Shown here: piece by piece, positions 9,146 to 17,414 of the stretch
Numbering within the stretch: the stretch's first letter is position 1
Layout of the letters: each line of letters opens with the position of its first letter
Assembly: GCA_002928535.1 (NCBI GenBank)
Contig: PERG01000004.1
Span: forward strand, 1-64,000
Direction: 5' to 3'
Length of the DNA: 64,000 nt
From: Methylotenera sp.
GTDB lineage: Bacteria; Pseudomonadota; Gammaproteobacteria; Burkholderiales; Methylophilaceae
Position numbers and translations under genes: made by a program
The notes under the pieces: generated by a model
What the model was told of the DNA's origin: nothing
The model's database searches: none
What the model saw: the letters and a program-made list of their open reading frames with translations, nothing else

Positions 9146-9825
9146 GATTGACTCTGCATGATTGGCTTCATATGAGGTAATTTTGTAGATGTGGCATATT
9201 CTTTAGCATTGTATTCGCATAAATCTTCAATGCAGCATTCTGCACATTTTGGACGGCGGGCTGTGCATGTATAACGCCCATGCAGAATCAATAAATGATG
9301 GGCATCTTTCATATATTGCAATGGAATCGTCTTCAGATATTTCTCTTCGACTTCCAGGACGTTCTTGCCAGGTGCCAGTTTAATACGATTGCCCAGCCGG
9401 AAAAGATGGGTATCAACGGCAATCGTTGGTTCGCCAAACGCGGTATTCAAAATCACATTTGCTGTTTTTCGGCCTACACCCGGCAAGGCTTCAAGCGCCG
9501 CACGGGTCTTGGGTACTTGCGATTGATGCTGTTCCACCAGCATGCGGCAAGTAGCGATGACATTTTTAGCTTTGGCCCGGTACAGCCCAATCGTTTTGAT
9601 ATAGGACTCCAGCCCTTCAATACCTAATGCCAAAATGGCTTCCGGGGTATTGGCTGCGGCAAACAATTTTTCCGTGGCGATGTTCACCCCTTTATCCGTG
9701 GCTTGCGCCGATAAAATGACGGCTATGAGCAACTCGAAAGTACTGTTATGTTTGAGTTCAGTCGTCGGGTTAGGAATCGCGATACTCAGGCGCTTGAAGA
9801 TTTCCAGACGTTGTGCTGAATTCAT
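9142..9825 (-). CDS. nth: Endonuclease III (DNA glycosylase/AP lyase)
   Basis: Removes oxidised pyrimidines and nicks AP sites in base excision repair. Seen: the helix-hairpin-helix LPGVGRKTANVILN carrying the catalytic Lys, the catalytic Asp in VDTHLFRLGNR, and the 4Fe-4S loop C-x6-C-x2-C-x5-C within CTARRPKCAECCIEDLC. I moved the start four codons downstream of the track Met, to MNSAQRLEIFKRL, which fits the family N-terminus. The C-terminus has an extra tail of about 15 residues. It overlaps the FIST gene start by four bases. Confidence 0.96.
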   Translation of the reverse strand: MNSAQRLEIFKRLSIAIPNPTTELKHNSTFELLIAVILSAQATDKGVNIATEKLFAAANTPEAILALGIEGLESYIKTIGLYRAKAKNVIATCRMLVEQHQSQVPKTRAALEALPGVGRKTANVILNTAFGEPTIAVDTHLFRLGNRIKLAPGKNVLEVEEKYLKTIPLQYMKDAHHLLILHGRYTCTARRPKCAECCIEDLCEYNAKEYATSTKLPHMKPIMQSQS

Positions 9826-9857
9826 GGTCGGAGGCAATTACTTAGAGGCATGGCAAA

Positions 9858-10565
9858 TTAAGGCTGACTGCCAGTTTTGATGGCATTGGCACGCGCAATC
9901 GCTGCAGCAATTGCGGTTTTTTTATCGGTAATTGCAGGTATATTTGCTGCCGCTTTTAAAGGGGCTAGACCTCTTTGGGCTGTATCGCTTTTCATGGTCT
10001 GAACACGTTGAGCATGTTTTTGTACCAGCCCCAGCTTATCACGTTCGATACGCGTTAAGCGGAATTCGTAACGTGCACGTGCAACATCGGCAGCACGTTT
10101 GGCATGGTGAGCAAATTGACCTAATGCAGATTCGGTGTCTTTAGCCGGTACCATGCTGATGCAATCAACCGGACACGGTGCGATACAAAGTTCACAGCCG
10201 GTACACTCTGCAGCAATCACCGTGTGCATGTGTTTATTCGCCCCTAAGATGGCATCAACCGGACAAGCTTGCAGGCACAGTGTGCAACCGATACAAACGG
10301 TTTCGTCTATCACGGCCAGCGCTTTGGGCTTGTACTCACCATGTTGGGTATTGAGAGGTTGATATTGAATTCCTGTTACATGCGCCAATGCACGGATGCC
10401 AGCTTCACCTCCCGGCGGACATTGATTGATTTGGGCTTCGCCGTTAGCAATCGCTGCGGCATATGGTTTGCAGCCCTGATAGCCGCACTGACGGCATTGC
10501 GTCTGCGGCAAAATCGCATCGATTTTTTCGATTAACTGATTTTTAAAATTGATCAAAGCGGCCAT
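9858..10565 (-). CDS. RnfB/RsxB-like ferredoxin protein, soluble form
   Basis: An iron-sulphur electron carrier resembling RnfB/RsxB. Seen: an N-terminal Fe-S domain with [13 protein letters not shown] and QCPPGGE, then two 4Fe-4S ferredoxin motifs, [14 protein letters not shown] and [14 protein letters not shown], and a basic, Ala-rich C-terminal extension. It lacks the N-terminal membrane anchor of true RnfB and no other rnf/rsx gene is nearby, so it is probably the stand-alone betaproteobacterial form. It sits just upstream of nth on the same strand. Its electron donor and acceptor cannot be named. Confidence 0.85.
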   Translation of the reverse strand: MAALINFKNQLIEKIDAILPQTQCRQCGYQGCKPYAAAIANGEAQINQCPPGGEAGIRALAHVTGIQYQPLNTQHGEYKPKALAVIDETVCIGCTLCLQACPVDAILGANKHMHTVIAAECTGCELCIAPCPVDCISMVPAKDTESALGQFAHHAKRAADVARARYEFRLTRIERDKLGLVQKHAQRVQTMKSDTAQRGLAPLKAAANIPAITDKKTAIAAAIARANAIKTGSQP

Positions 10566-10740
10566 TCAAAAGTTAAAGCTATAAGGAAAAGCAAATGTGT
10601 TAGTACTTATAAATTATACTTTTATTAGGCTTTTACTTAAACCAATACCCATATGCTCGCAGATAAGTTTACATAAGCAAGGTATTAATTTACCTGGCTT
10701 TTAAGTTAAAATACGGGATTATCAATCGTTTAGGTTTGCT

Positions 10741-11616
10741 ATGTTGCAAGGCAGTTTAGTCGCAATCGTCACGCCCATGCTGCCGGATGGGCAGTTGGAC
10801 ATTCCTTCGCTGAATGCATTGATCGATTTCCATGTGAAACAAGGGTCTGATGGTATTGTCATTGTCGGCACTACCGGCGAATCGCCCACTGTCGATTTTG
10901 AAGAGCATTGCCTGCTGATTGAAACCGCAGTAAAACAAGTCAATGGCCGTATTCCGGTAATTGCCGGTACAGGGGCTAACTCTACGCAAGAAGCCATTGT
11001 ACTCACCAAGAAAGCTAAGGCACTAGGCGCTGATGCTTGTTTACTTGTGGCGCCTTACTACAATAAGCCCACCCAGGAAGGCTTATATCAGCACTTCAAA
11101 GCCGTAGCGGATGCAGTCAATATCCCGCAAATTTTATATAACGTTCCTGGTCGTACCGGTTGTGATATCAGTAATGACACCGTATTGCGTCTGGCTACGC
11201 ACCCTAATATTGTCGGCATAAAAGATGCAACCGGCGGTATTGAACGTGGCACGGACTTATTGCTGCGTGCACCACAAGATTTTCTCATATTCAGTGGTGA
11301 TGATGCGACGGCGATGTCATTAATGTTGTTAGGCGCTAAAGGCGTGATTTCAGTTACAGCAAATGTTGCGCCTAAATTGATGCATGAAATGTGTATTGCT
11401 GCAGTAGCTGGTGATGCGATTGCTGCGCGCGCAGTCAATGCTAAGTTATTCGCCTTGCATCAAAAACTGTTTGTTGAAGCGAATCCGATTCCTGTGAAAT
11501 GGGTGTTAAATCAGATGGGATTGATTCCAGCCGGGATCAGGTTGCCTTTAACGCCGTTATCGTCGAATTATCATGAAACTTTACGTGCAGCTTGTAAGCC
11601 AGCACAAATTTTATAG
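10741..11616 (+). CDS. dapA: 4-hydroxy-tetrahydrodipicolinate synthase
   Basis: Condenses pyruvate with aspartate semialdehyde in the lysine/diaminopimelate pathway. Seen: the TTGESPT motif near residue 45, the catalytic-triad Tyr region [20 protein letters not shown], and the Schiff-base Lys in GIKDATGG near residue 161. Length 291 is standard. It begins an operon-like run with bamC 24 bases downstream, the classic dapA-bamC order. The preceding gap (10566-10740) is AT-rich and should hold its promoter. Confidence 0.97.
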   Translation: MLQGSLVAIVTPMLPDGQLDIPSLNALIDFHVKQGSDGIVIVGTTGESPTVDFEEHCLLIETAVKQVNGRIPVIAGTGANSTQEAIVLTKKAKALGADACLLVAPYYNKPTQEGLYQHFKAVADAVNIPQILYNVPGRTGCDISNDTVLRLATHPNIVGIKDATGGIERGTDLLLRAPQDFLIFSGDDATAMSLMLLGAKGVISVTANVAPKLMHEMCIAAVAGDAIAARAVNAKLFALHQKLFVEANPIPVKWVLNQMGLIPAGIRLPLTPLSSNYHETLRAACKPAQIL

Positions 11617-11640
11617 CTATTAGTTTATTAAGAGGTCTGA

Positions 11641-12924
11641 ATGAAACAAGTCAATAGTAAGCCAGATTATCGCAAGGTTGTTAAGAGTGTCGGTGCTTCC
11701 CTGTTGTTGCTAACGGGCCTGGCTGGTTGTGATTCCATACCATTTATCGACAATACCCCCGATTACAAAAGCGCAGGTCGCTCACGTCCATTGGAAGTGC
11801 CGCCAGACCTAACCTCTAGTCCTGTGAGTGATGCGTATTCCATTCCGGGTAGTACCAGTTACTCTACTTATAGCCAGGCGCAAGAAGGCCAGGAAGTGGG
11901 CGTAGAGAAAGTATTGCCGACACAAGATGGTGTAAGGCTAGAACGCGCAGGCTCACAACGCTGGTTAGTGGTGAATGCACCTGCGGAAAAAATCTGGCCG
12001 GTCATTCGTGAGTTTTGGATTGAGCAAGGTTTCGCGGTACGTGTGGAAAATGCACAAACCGGTGTGATGGAAACCGAGTGGATCGATGCCGATGCGGTTA
12101 AAAAAGATACTTCGGGCAATATTGGTGATAAATTCGATAGATGGCTGGATAAGCTATCCGGCTTTGCGGATAAGAAAAAATTCCGTACACGTTTAGATCG
12201 AGGCGCTGAGCCTGATACTACTGAAATTTATATGACGCACCGCTCGGTCACTGGCGCGCCTGATGATGGCAAAAATCGTATTCAAACGCAATTAGGCGAA
12301 ATCGAAACCGGTTACAAAATGGAGGCTGAGAAAGCACCCGAAACAGACGCCCGCGATGAGGAGCTGGATGCTGAGTTACTACGTCGCTTAATGGTAAAAC
12401 TGGGTATTGAAGAACAACGCTCCAAAACGATCCTAGCTGAGACCGTCACTATTAAACGTGCAGAAGTGGTTAAAGAAGCCGATGGTAGTGCAACCCTGGT
12501 ATTGAGTGATCCGTTTGACCGTGCATGGCGTCGTGTAGGCCTGGCATTGGATAGAATCGGTTTTGTCATTGAAGATAAAGACCGCTCTAATGGTGTGTTC
12601 TTCGTGCGCTATGCGGATGTGGATATCGATGATGCGCCTAAGAAAAAGAAAGGTTTATTAGATACGTTAAAATTCTGGGGCGATGATGAAGATAAATCAG
12701 TAGTTTCGACTCCTAAAAAGGATGAGAAAAGCATGGTTGAGAAGCTTAAATTCTGGGGCAATGACGATAAAAAAACAGTGAGCCCAGATAAACAATATCG
12801 TATTAAGGTAGCTGAAGGCGATAAAGAAAATGCTACTGTAGCTGTCGTAGACAACGAAGGTAACCGTGTGCGCACCACAACGGCAAACCGTATCGTTGCA
12901 TTGATGTACGAACAGTTAAAATAA
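11641..12924 (+). CDS. bamC: Outer membrane assembly lipoprotein BamC
   Basis: BamC (NlpB) is a lipoprotein of the beta-barrel assembly machine. Seen: a lipoprotein signal (LLLLTGLAGCDS, Cys near residue 29), the unstructured N-terminal segment with SRPLEVPPDL that contacts BamD, and two helix-grip domains. Unusual is a Lys/Asp-rich insertion in the C-terminal domain with a twice-used phrase, TLKFWGDDEDK and KLKFWGNDDKK, which looks like a small internal duplication. It directly follows dapA. Confidence 0.92.
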   Translation: MKQVNSKPDYRKVVKSVGASLLLLTGLAGCDSIPFIDNTPDYKSAGRSRPLEVPPDLTSSPVSDAYSIPGSTSYSTYSQAQEGQEVGVEKVLPTQDGVRLERAGSQRWLVVNAPAEKIWPVIREFWIEQGFAVRVENAQTGVMETEWIDADAVKKDTSGNIGDKFDRWLDKLSGFADKKKFRTRLDRGAEPDTTEIYMTHRSVTGAPDDGKNRIQTQLGEIETGYKMEAEKAPETDARDEELDAELLRRLMVKLGIEEQRSKTILAETVTIKRAEVVKEADGSATLVLSDPFDRAWRRVGLALDRIGFVIEDKDRSNGVFFVRYADVDIDDAPKKKKGLLDTLKFWGDDEDKSVVSTPKKDEKSMVEKLKFWGNDDKKTVSPDKQYRIKVAEGDKENATVAVVDNEGNRVRTTTANRIVALMYEQLK

Positions 12925-12957
12925 TAGTTATGTCATTGGGCTTAAAGAAATAACTAC

Positions 12958-13740
12958 ATGCGCTTTGCCTCATTAGGAAGTGGTAGTGCAGGCAATGCGC
13001 TAGTGGTGGAGGTTAAGCAAACCAGGCTAATGCTTGATTGTGGCTTTAGTGTCAAAGAAACCACCGCTAGGCTCGCGCGATTAAATCTTATGCCGCAAGA
13101 TTTGGCAGGCATCGTGATCACGCACGAGCATGATGATCACGCTGGCGGTGCCTTTAAGTTTGCAGCAAAACACCAGATCCCAGTCTGGCTTACCTACGGC
13201 ACCCTTAAAATGGTCACCCGTTATTTCCCTAATCAACATAATTTACAGTTAAATGTTGTGGATAGTCATTGTGCATTCAATGTCGGCGATATTGAAGTAC
13301 AGCCATTTCCGGTGCCGCATGATGCACGCGAACCAATCCAATGCCTGTTTTCTGATGGACAATATAAGCTAGGCGTTTTAACCGATGTGGGGCGCTCTAC
13401 ACCACATATTGAAGAGCGCTTGAGTAAATGTGATGCCCTGGTGCTGGAATGCAATCATGACGCGAGCATGTTACAGTCGGGTCCTTATGCATGGTCATTA
13501 AAAAAGCGGGTGGGTGGCGATCTGGGGCATTTAGAAAATCTGGATTCGGCTAATCTTTTATCCAAGCTGGATAATAGTAAACTACAACACATCGTTGCCG
13601 CGCATTTGAGTGCGACAAATAATACACCGCAATTAGCAAAATCTGCTTTGCACCGGGTGTTGGGTTGTGAGCTAGATTGGATTGGAATCGCAGATCAGAT
13701 GCTGGGCTTTGATTGGCGTACACTCAATATGACCCACTAA
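12958..13740 (+). CDS. MBL-fold metallo-hydrolase (YycJ/WalJ-like)
   Basis: A 260-residue metallo-beta-lactamase fold hydrolase. Seen: the N-terminal FASLGSGSAGNALVVE, the metal motif ITHEHDDHAGG near residue 60, LTDVGRST, LECNHD, and the late HLSATNN. This matches YycJ/VicX-type proteins, some of which act as exonucleases; the substrate here is not known. It starts 33 bases after bamC and ends at a bidirectional terminator, so dapA-bamC-MBL may be one unit. Confidence 0.9.
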   Translation: MRFASLGSGSAGNALVVEVKQTRLMLDCGFSVKETTARLARLNLMPQDLAGIVITHEHDDHAGGAFKFAAKHQIPVWLTYGTLKMVTRYFPNQHNLQLNVVDSHCAFNVGDIEVQPFPVPHDAREPIQCLFSDGQYKLGVLTDVGRSTPHIEERLSKCDALVLECNHDASMLQSGPYAWSLKKRVGGDLGHLENLDSANLLSKLDNSKLQHIVAAHLSATNNTPQLAKSALHRVLGCELDWIGIADQMLGFDWRTLNMTH

Positions 13741-13774
13741 TTAAGTGCATTATTGTGATTAAGGCATTAGCCAT

Positions 13775-13802
13775 AAAAAAAGCCGACTTGAGTCGGCTTT
13801 TT
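13775..13802. terminator. Bidirectional intrinsic terminator
   Basis: The inverted repeat AAAAAAGCCGACT / AGTCGGCTTTTTT with a two-base centre has A-runs and T-runs on both sides, so it can end both the MBL gene (plus) and the small lipoprotein gene (minus). The same stem occurs again at 14133-14160. Confidence 0.88.
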
Positions 13803-13821
13803 GCTTCTGGCTAATAGCTAA

Positions 13822-14010
13822 TTACTGAGCAGCTTCAGCAGGTGCGGCTTCTGTTGGTGCAGCAGGAGTAGCTTCAACAGCTGGCGTTTCTGGTGCTGGA
13901 GCAACTTCAGCAGCAGGCGTTTCAACTGGAGCAGCTTCTTCAGCAGCTTTTTCACCACAAGCAGTTAAAGCAAGTGCTAATAATGCAGCAAGTAGAGCAG
14001 AACGTGTCAT
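13822..14010 (-). CDS. Small Ala/Pro/Glu-rich lipoprotein (copy 1)
   Basis: A 62-residue predicted lipoprotein. The first 17 residues (MTRSALLAALLALALTA) form a lipoprotein signal with the lipobox LALTAC; the mature part begins CGEK and is low-complexity (Ala, Pro, Glu), without a fold I can recognise. It is a clear paralogue of the next gene: their first 21 residues are almost identical. Flanking DNA, including the leader and terminator, is also duplicated. Function unknown; perhaps an abundant small envelope lipoprotein. Confidence 0.75.
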   Translation of the reverse strand: MTRSALLAALLALALTACGEKAAEEAAPVETPAAEVAPAPETPAVEATPAAPTEAAPAEAAQ

Positions 14011-14132
14011 TTTTGATTTCCTTAAGAGAGTTTAAGTAGTTAGAAACTTCGATAACCGCTAAAAGTTTTACCCAATGAGCAATACCGAATGATGAAAATT
14101 TTACCAGTAATTTTAAAAAAAATCCAAAAACG

Positions 14133-14160
14133 AAAAAAGCCGACTAAAAGTCGGCTTTTT
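14133..14160. terminator. Intrinsic terminator of the second lipoprotein gene
   Basis: The stem AAAAAAGCCGACT / AGTCGGCTTTTT with a three-base loop lies just after the minus-strand lipoprotein gene at 14181-14456; on the minus strand it ends in a T-run. Its stem is the same as in the terminator at 13775-13802, supporting duplication of the whole unit. Confidence 0.88.
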
Positions 14161-14180
14161 GTACATCTAGCTTGAACTAA

Positions 14181-14456
14181 TTACTTAGCAGCTTCAGTTG
14201 CAGCAGCAGCAGAATCAGTAGCAGCGGCAGCAGATTCAGTTGCAGCAGCTGCAGATTCAGTAGCAGCAGCAGCGTCAGTTGAAGTAGCAGCAGCGTCAGT
14301 TGAAGCTTCAGCTGCAGCGTCAGTCGCAGTTGCAGCAGCGTCAGTTGCAGTTGCAGCAGCGTCAGTCGCAGCTTCAGCAGCTTCTTCAGCAGGTTTTTCA
14401 CCACAAGCAGTTAAGGCAAGAGCAAGTAAAGCAGCTAACAGAGCAGAACGGATCAT
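14181..14456 (-). CDS. Small Ala-rich repeat lipoprotein (copy 2)
   Basis: A 91-residue paralogue of the gene at 13822-14010. It has the same lipoprotein signal (SALLAALLALALTAC) and CGEKPAEEA start, then imperfect heptad-like repeats TDAAATA, TDAAAEAS, TDAAATS, ATESAAA. These are encoded by near-repetitive GCA/GCG/TCA codons, so copy-number slippage is likely. The extended Ala-Thr-Ser stretch could form a helix or cell-wall-facing spacer. Function unknown. Confidence 0.75.
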   Translation of the reverse strand: MIRSALLAALLALALTACGEKPAEEAAEAATDAAATATDAAATATDAAAEASTDAAATSTDAAAATESAAAATESAAAATDSAAAATEAAK

Positions 14457-14632
14457 ATTTATTCCTTATTGGTTTAACTAGTTAAAAAAACTTTTCGATA
14501 ACCGCTTAAAAGTTTTACCTAATTAGCTATACCGAGTGGCGCAAATTTTACCAGTAATTAAGAAAAAACCTAGTGTTTAAAGGTAATTCCATCAAATTTT
14601 TAGGTTTAAATTGAGTTTTTTATGAACTTTAT

Positions 14633-15466
14633 TCATTCCACACGTACCCTGAGCTGATTATTGGTGTTTTGCCGGCTCGATTGCCTGCTTAATATCGCAC
14701 GGCTGACTTCATCTTTGCCTTGCATCAGTCCACCTAAATCAAGCCATTCCCCACGGTTAACCTGAACTACACTACTTAAGCTCTCATAATCAATAAATCC
14801 ACTGCTATTCAACTGCTTAATCCGCGGTGTAATTTCAAGTTCAATGACTTCTCCCAGGCTTCTGGGGCGCACTGCAAAACCGGTGGTCACATCGACAAAT
14901 TCTGTGGTTTTCTGGATGCTGGCATAACGTCGAGTCAAGGTAACCCATTCTTGGGTAAAAGGTACAATTTCACCCACAGAGATGAAAGCTTCTCGACCAT
15001 CCATGACCGTAATGTGTTGCAAACTATCATTGAACCGGCGAGATTCCCGCTGATCAATATCCACCCGTGCGCCTTGTTGATTACCAGGATAGCGGGTCCC
15101 CACTTCAATATCTCCGAAACGCTTGCGCCCCGTGACTGACAAGTTACTATTTTCGCTGTTGTCGAATGCTGAACGACTGACACTAATTTTCAGATTCTTC
15201 TGCACCGCATCCAGCGTAGCCACAAGTTTTTCGATTTCAGCCATATTCTGGGGATTAGCCCTGACAATAAGCTGATTTTGATAGCCGGAGATCGTCCCGT
15301 CAGGCCCAATCATCGGTTCAATAGTTGGGATAAGGTCTTCAGCAAACCGATGCTGCAGTGTGATGACTTTTAATTCCGTAATGCCAAAAGCGAATGAACT
15401 TAGCAAAAATAGGCATACGCCGAACATACACAAAAATCGTTTCATAAATAACTGCGGCATATTCAA
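14633..15466 (-). CDS. Secretin-domain protein (short, GspD/PilQ-related)
   Basis: A 277-residue exported protein with a signal peptide (MCLFLLSSFAFG region), an N-terminal secretin N1/NolW-like subdomain (TLQHRFAEDLIPTIEPMIG, QLIVRANPQNMAEIEKLVATLD) and a C-terminal part of a secretin domain (TGFAVRPRSLGEVIELEITPRI, VNRGEWLDLGGLMQ). It is much shorter than true secretins and no secretion machinery gene is close, so it may not form a complete pore. It ends the minus-strand run that begins with the ribosomal oxygenase. The track Met may be some codons early (second Met before KRFLCM). Confidence 0.75.
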   Translation of the reverse strand: MNMPQLFMKRFLCMFGVCLFLLSSFAFGITELKVITLQHRFAEDLIPTIEPMIGPDGTISGYQNQLIVRANPQNMAEIEKLVATLDAVQKNLKISVSRSAFDNSENSNLSVTGRKRFGDIEVGTRYPGNQQGARVDIDQRESRRFNDSLQHITVMDGREAFISVGEIVPFTQEWVTLTRRYASIQKTTEFVDVTTGFAVRPRSLGEVIELEITPRIKQLNSSGFIDYESLSSVVQVNRGEWLDLGGLMQGKDEVSRAILSRQSSRQNTNNQLRVRVE

Positions 15467-15484
15467 ACCTCTAGCTGATGTAGA

Positions 15485-16033
15485 TTAAAGCCCCAAAGTA
15501 GTTGGACTCACGGCCTCTTGTGTGGCATCCAGTAACTCTTCGAAGCGCATGTTCAAACCTTCAACGGAAGTGTTATCGTCGAATGCATATCTAAACCGTG
15601 GCTGATCAATATGAATGCGCTTGATGTAATGGCGTGCGTCAGCAATGATGAAGCAATCCTTAGCATGCTTGGCGCTTGTATTGGTTTCATATACCGTCAT
15701 TTTGTGGCCAAATACTTCAAGCAGATTAAAAAGACGCGGGCATGATGTTTGGAAATATCGGGCATCTTGCAAAATAATGACTAAACGGCTTGCTTCATCC
15801 TTTGCAAGAAATTGCTGTAGTAGTTCATATTTTCTTACGCTGGCAAAATCACCATGACTTAAATCCTGGTCAAATATTAATAACTCCTGTTGGGCATTAC
15901 TCAATACGATATCAATCGCCGCGGCATATAGTCGTTCGCCAACGAGAATCTTATCCGGCACCAGTTCCTCATTGAGGAGTTGAGATGCCGGTACGTTTTG
16001 ATTTGTTATTTCGGTATTTTTTGCTAGATCCAT
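15485..16033 (-). CDS. Uncharacterised protein (PLD-like/DUF7931-type)
   Basis: A 182-residue cytoplasmic protein without a signal peptide. It contains AIDIVLSNAQQELLIFDQDL and a later FIIADARHYIKR, reminiscent of a degenerate phospholipase D-like half domain in which the catalytic HKD motif is missing. It lies 19 bases after the ribosomal oxygenase gene and 18 before the secretin-like gene, so all three form one operon. I recognise it only as a conserved betaproteobacterial hypothetical; no function is claimed. Confidence 0.6.
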   Translation of the reverse strand: MDLAKNTEITNQNVPASQLLNEELVPDKILVGERLYAAAIDIVLSNAQQELLIFDQDLSHGDFASVRKYELLQQFLAKDEASRLVIILQDARYFQTSCPRLFNLLEVFGHKMTVYETNTSAKHAKDCFIIADARHYIKRIHIDQPRFRYAFDDNTSVEGLNMRFEELLDATQEAVSPTTLGL

Positions 16034-16052
16034 AGTGTATGGTTAAAACAAT

Positions 16053-17210
16053 TTATTGAACAAAATGTACATAGCCGGCCATATACCATTCATGCAATAC
16101 TGAAACCAGATTTTCATCTAATAGCAGCGTTTGTGGCAAATAGCGTGTGTCGGCCAATGTTTTCAGGTGATGCGCGGTTGCTTGGTGCAAATTAACCGCT
16201 TCACCATTCATAAAAAAAGTATCCTTCAAAAACAACATCTGGCTTTTCAGATCCAACGTTAAATCTGACTTCGATAATTTTTCCTTAAAAGTTTTCAAAG
16301 CCATTTTTTTATTCGGCACAAACACAATATGTTGTTTTGGTTCGGATAAATAGCATCCTAAAAATTGGCCTACATCATCATCCGACCATTGTATTTTGTT
16401 TAAATTCTCGCTAACTTTATTAATCATCTGCACCGAGATTTCAGCCGGATGCGCTTGCAAAGCCAGGTCCGCATCTTGGTATATGCCATCAAGCTGCGTT
16501 AAGTTCTGGTGTAACCTATCCTGCATAAATCCAAGAAACTCGCTGGCTAATTCCTGATGCTTGGGTGCGCGAAAACCAATGGAATAAGTCATGCAGTCTT
16601 CACTGCCGTCGGATACGGCAATTCCCCAATGCGCAATCTGCGGTGGCAGGTATAGCATATCGCCAGCTTCAAGCAGCCATTCCTGGGAGGTGTCAAATTG
16701 CTTCAAAATCCGTAGTGGTGCGCCCTCTACCAAGCTTAAATCCGTCTGTTCGCTGATGCGCCATAAACGCTTACCCTGACCTTGCAGTAAAAATACATCA
16801 TAGCTATCGAAATGCGGGCCTACACCACCACCATCCGGTGCATAACTCACCATCAAATCATCTAATCTGGTGTGGGGAATAAAATCAAACTGGCTTAATA
16901 AATCAGTGGCTTCGGGTAAAAAGTGATTCACACTTTGCACAAGTAAAGTCCAATCTTTATTAGGCAGCCGGCTAAAGTCCGCTTCGTCAAATGGCCCATT
17001 ACTGAGTGTCCACTGGTCATTTTTTTTCTGCACGATGCGTGATTGCACTTCATCTTCACATGCTAAGCCAGCCAGTTCTTCCGGCGTAAGTAACCCGGTA
17101 AACCCAGGAATGGCGTTCTTGATGAGCAAAGGTTTTTTTTGCCAGTACACCGCCAGAAACTGGGCAGGAGTTAAATCATTCAAAAGTCTGAGGGCTTGAT
17201 TGCTATTCAT
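16053..17210 (-). CDS. JmjC/cupin ribosomal oxygenase (RoxA/YcfD-like)
   Basis: Fe(II)/2-oxoglutarate oxygenase of the YcfD/RoxA type, whose E. coli member hydroxylates an Arg of ribosomal protein L16. Seen: the N-terminal cupin entry PAQFLAVYWQKKPLLIKNA, the iron motif H-x-D in VGPHFDSYDVFLLQGQG, the distal His in LPPQIAHWGIAV, and a C-terminal winged-helix-like part. I start at MNSNQALRLLNDL; the track's 19 extra residues look like untranslated leader. The substrate here is inferred from the family. It is divergent from the molybdopterin oxidoreductase. Confidence 0.88.
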   Translation of the reverse strand: MNSNQALRLLNDLTPAQFLAVYWQKKPLLIKNAIPGFTGLLTPEELAGLACEDEVQSRIVQKKNDQWTLSNGPFDEADFSRLPNKDWTLLVQSVNHFLPEATDLLSQFDFIPHTRLDDLMVSYAPDGGGVGPHFDSYDVFLLQGQGKRLWRISEQTDLSLVEGAPLRILKQFDTSQEWLLEAGDMLYLPPQIAHWGIAVSDGSEDCMTYSIGFRAPKHQELASEFLGFMQDRLHQNLTQLDGIYQDADLALQAHPAEISVQMINKVSENLNKIQWSDDDVGQFLGCYLSEPKQHIVFVPNKKMALKTFKEKLSKSDLTLDLKSQMLFLKDTFFMNGEAVNLHQATAHHLKTLADTRYLPQTLLLDENLVSVLHEWYMAGYVHFVQ

Positions 17211-17239
17211 TGTTAACGTTATGGATGGAGGATTTCTAC

Positions 17240-17275
17240 TATGATAACCTATCATATAAGAAGGCAAGTGCCTTC
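17240..17275. promoter_or_regulatory. Two inverted repeats in the divergent roxA-molybdoenzyme region
   Basis: Two perfect inverted repeats lie side by side: TATGATA-ACC-TATCATA (17240-17256) and GAAGGCA-AG-TGCCTTC (17260-17275). They sit just upstream of the ribosomal oxygenase start. They may be regulator binding sites or mRNA hairpins; no known regulator motif is claimed. Confidence 0.4.
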
Positions 17276-17308
17276 AATAATAGGGACACTATAAATCTGT
17301 TTGCAGGA

Positions 17309-17328
17309 CTATACAGCTTGGTATATAG
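17309..17328. promoter_or_regulatory. Candidate ModE-type operator before the molybdoenzyme gene
   Basis: The motif CTATA-N10-TATAG lies 87 bases before the molybdopterin oxidoreductase start. The same half-sites with exactly the same 10-base gap form the core of the perfect palindrome before modA (50425-50450). The outer bases do not continue the symmetry here, so this would be a weaker site. Control by the ModE protein encoded at 53.6 kb is inferred. Confidence 0.45.
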
Positions 17329-17414
17329 TTAAAGTTAAGTCGATTAATTTTATTAACTATTTTAAAAATTAATTTAAGACGTATCGCCACAAGATCATCG
17401 CTAGGAGTCTTTAA

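Noticed and set aside
14177-14404. Leu/Gln-rich ORFs overlapping the second small lipoprotein gene
   Set aside because: These are frame-shifted readings of the GCA/GCG repeat tract; only the frame with the lipoprotein signal makes sense.
13822-14456. CRISPR-like repeats
   Set aside because: The repetition is codon-level low complexity inside coding sequence, with no spacer structure. No CRISPR array was seen anywhere in the window.
15485-16033. Active phospholipase D-like enzyme
   Set aside because: No HKD motif is present; only a weak fold resemblance remains.
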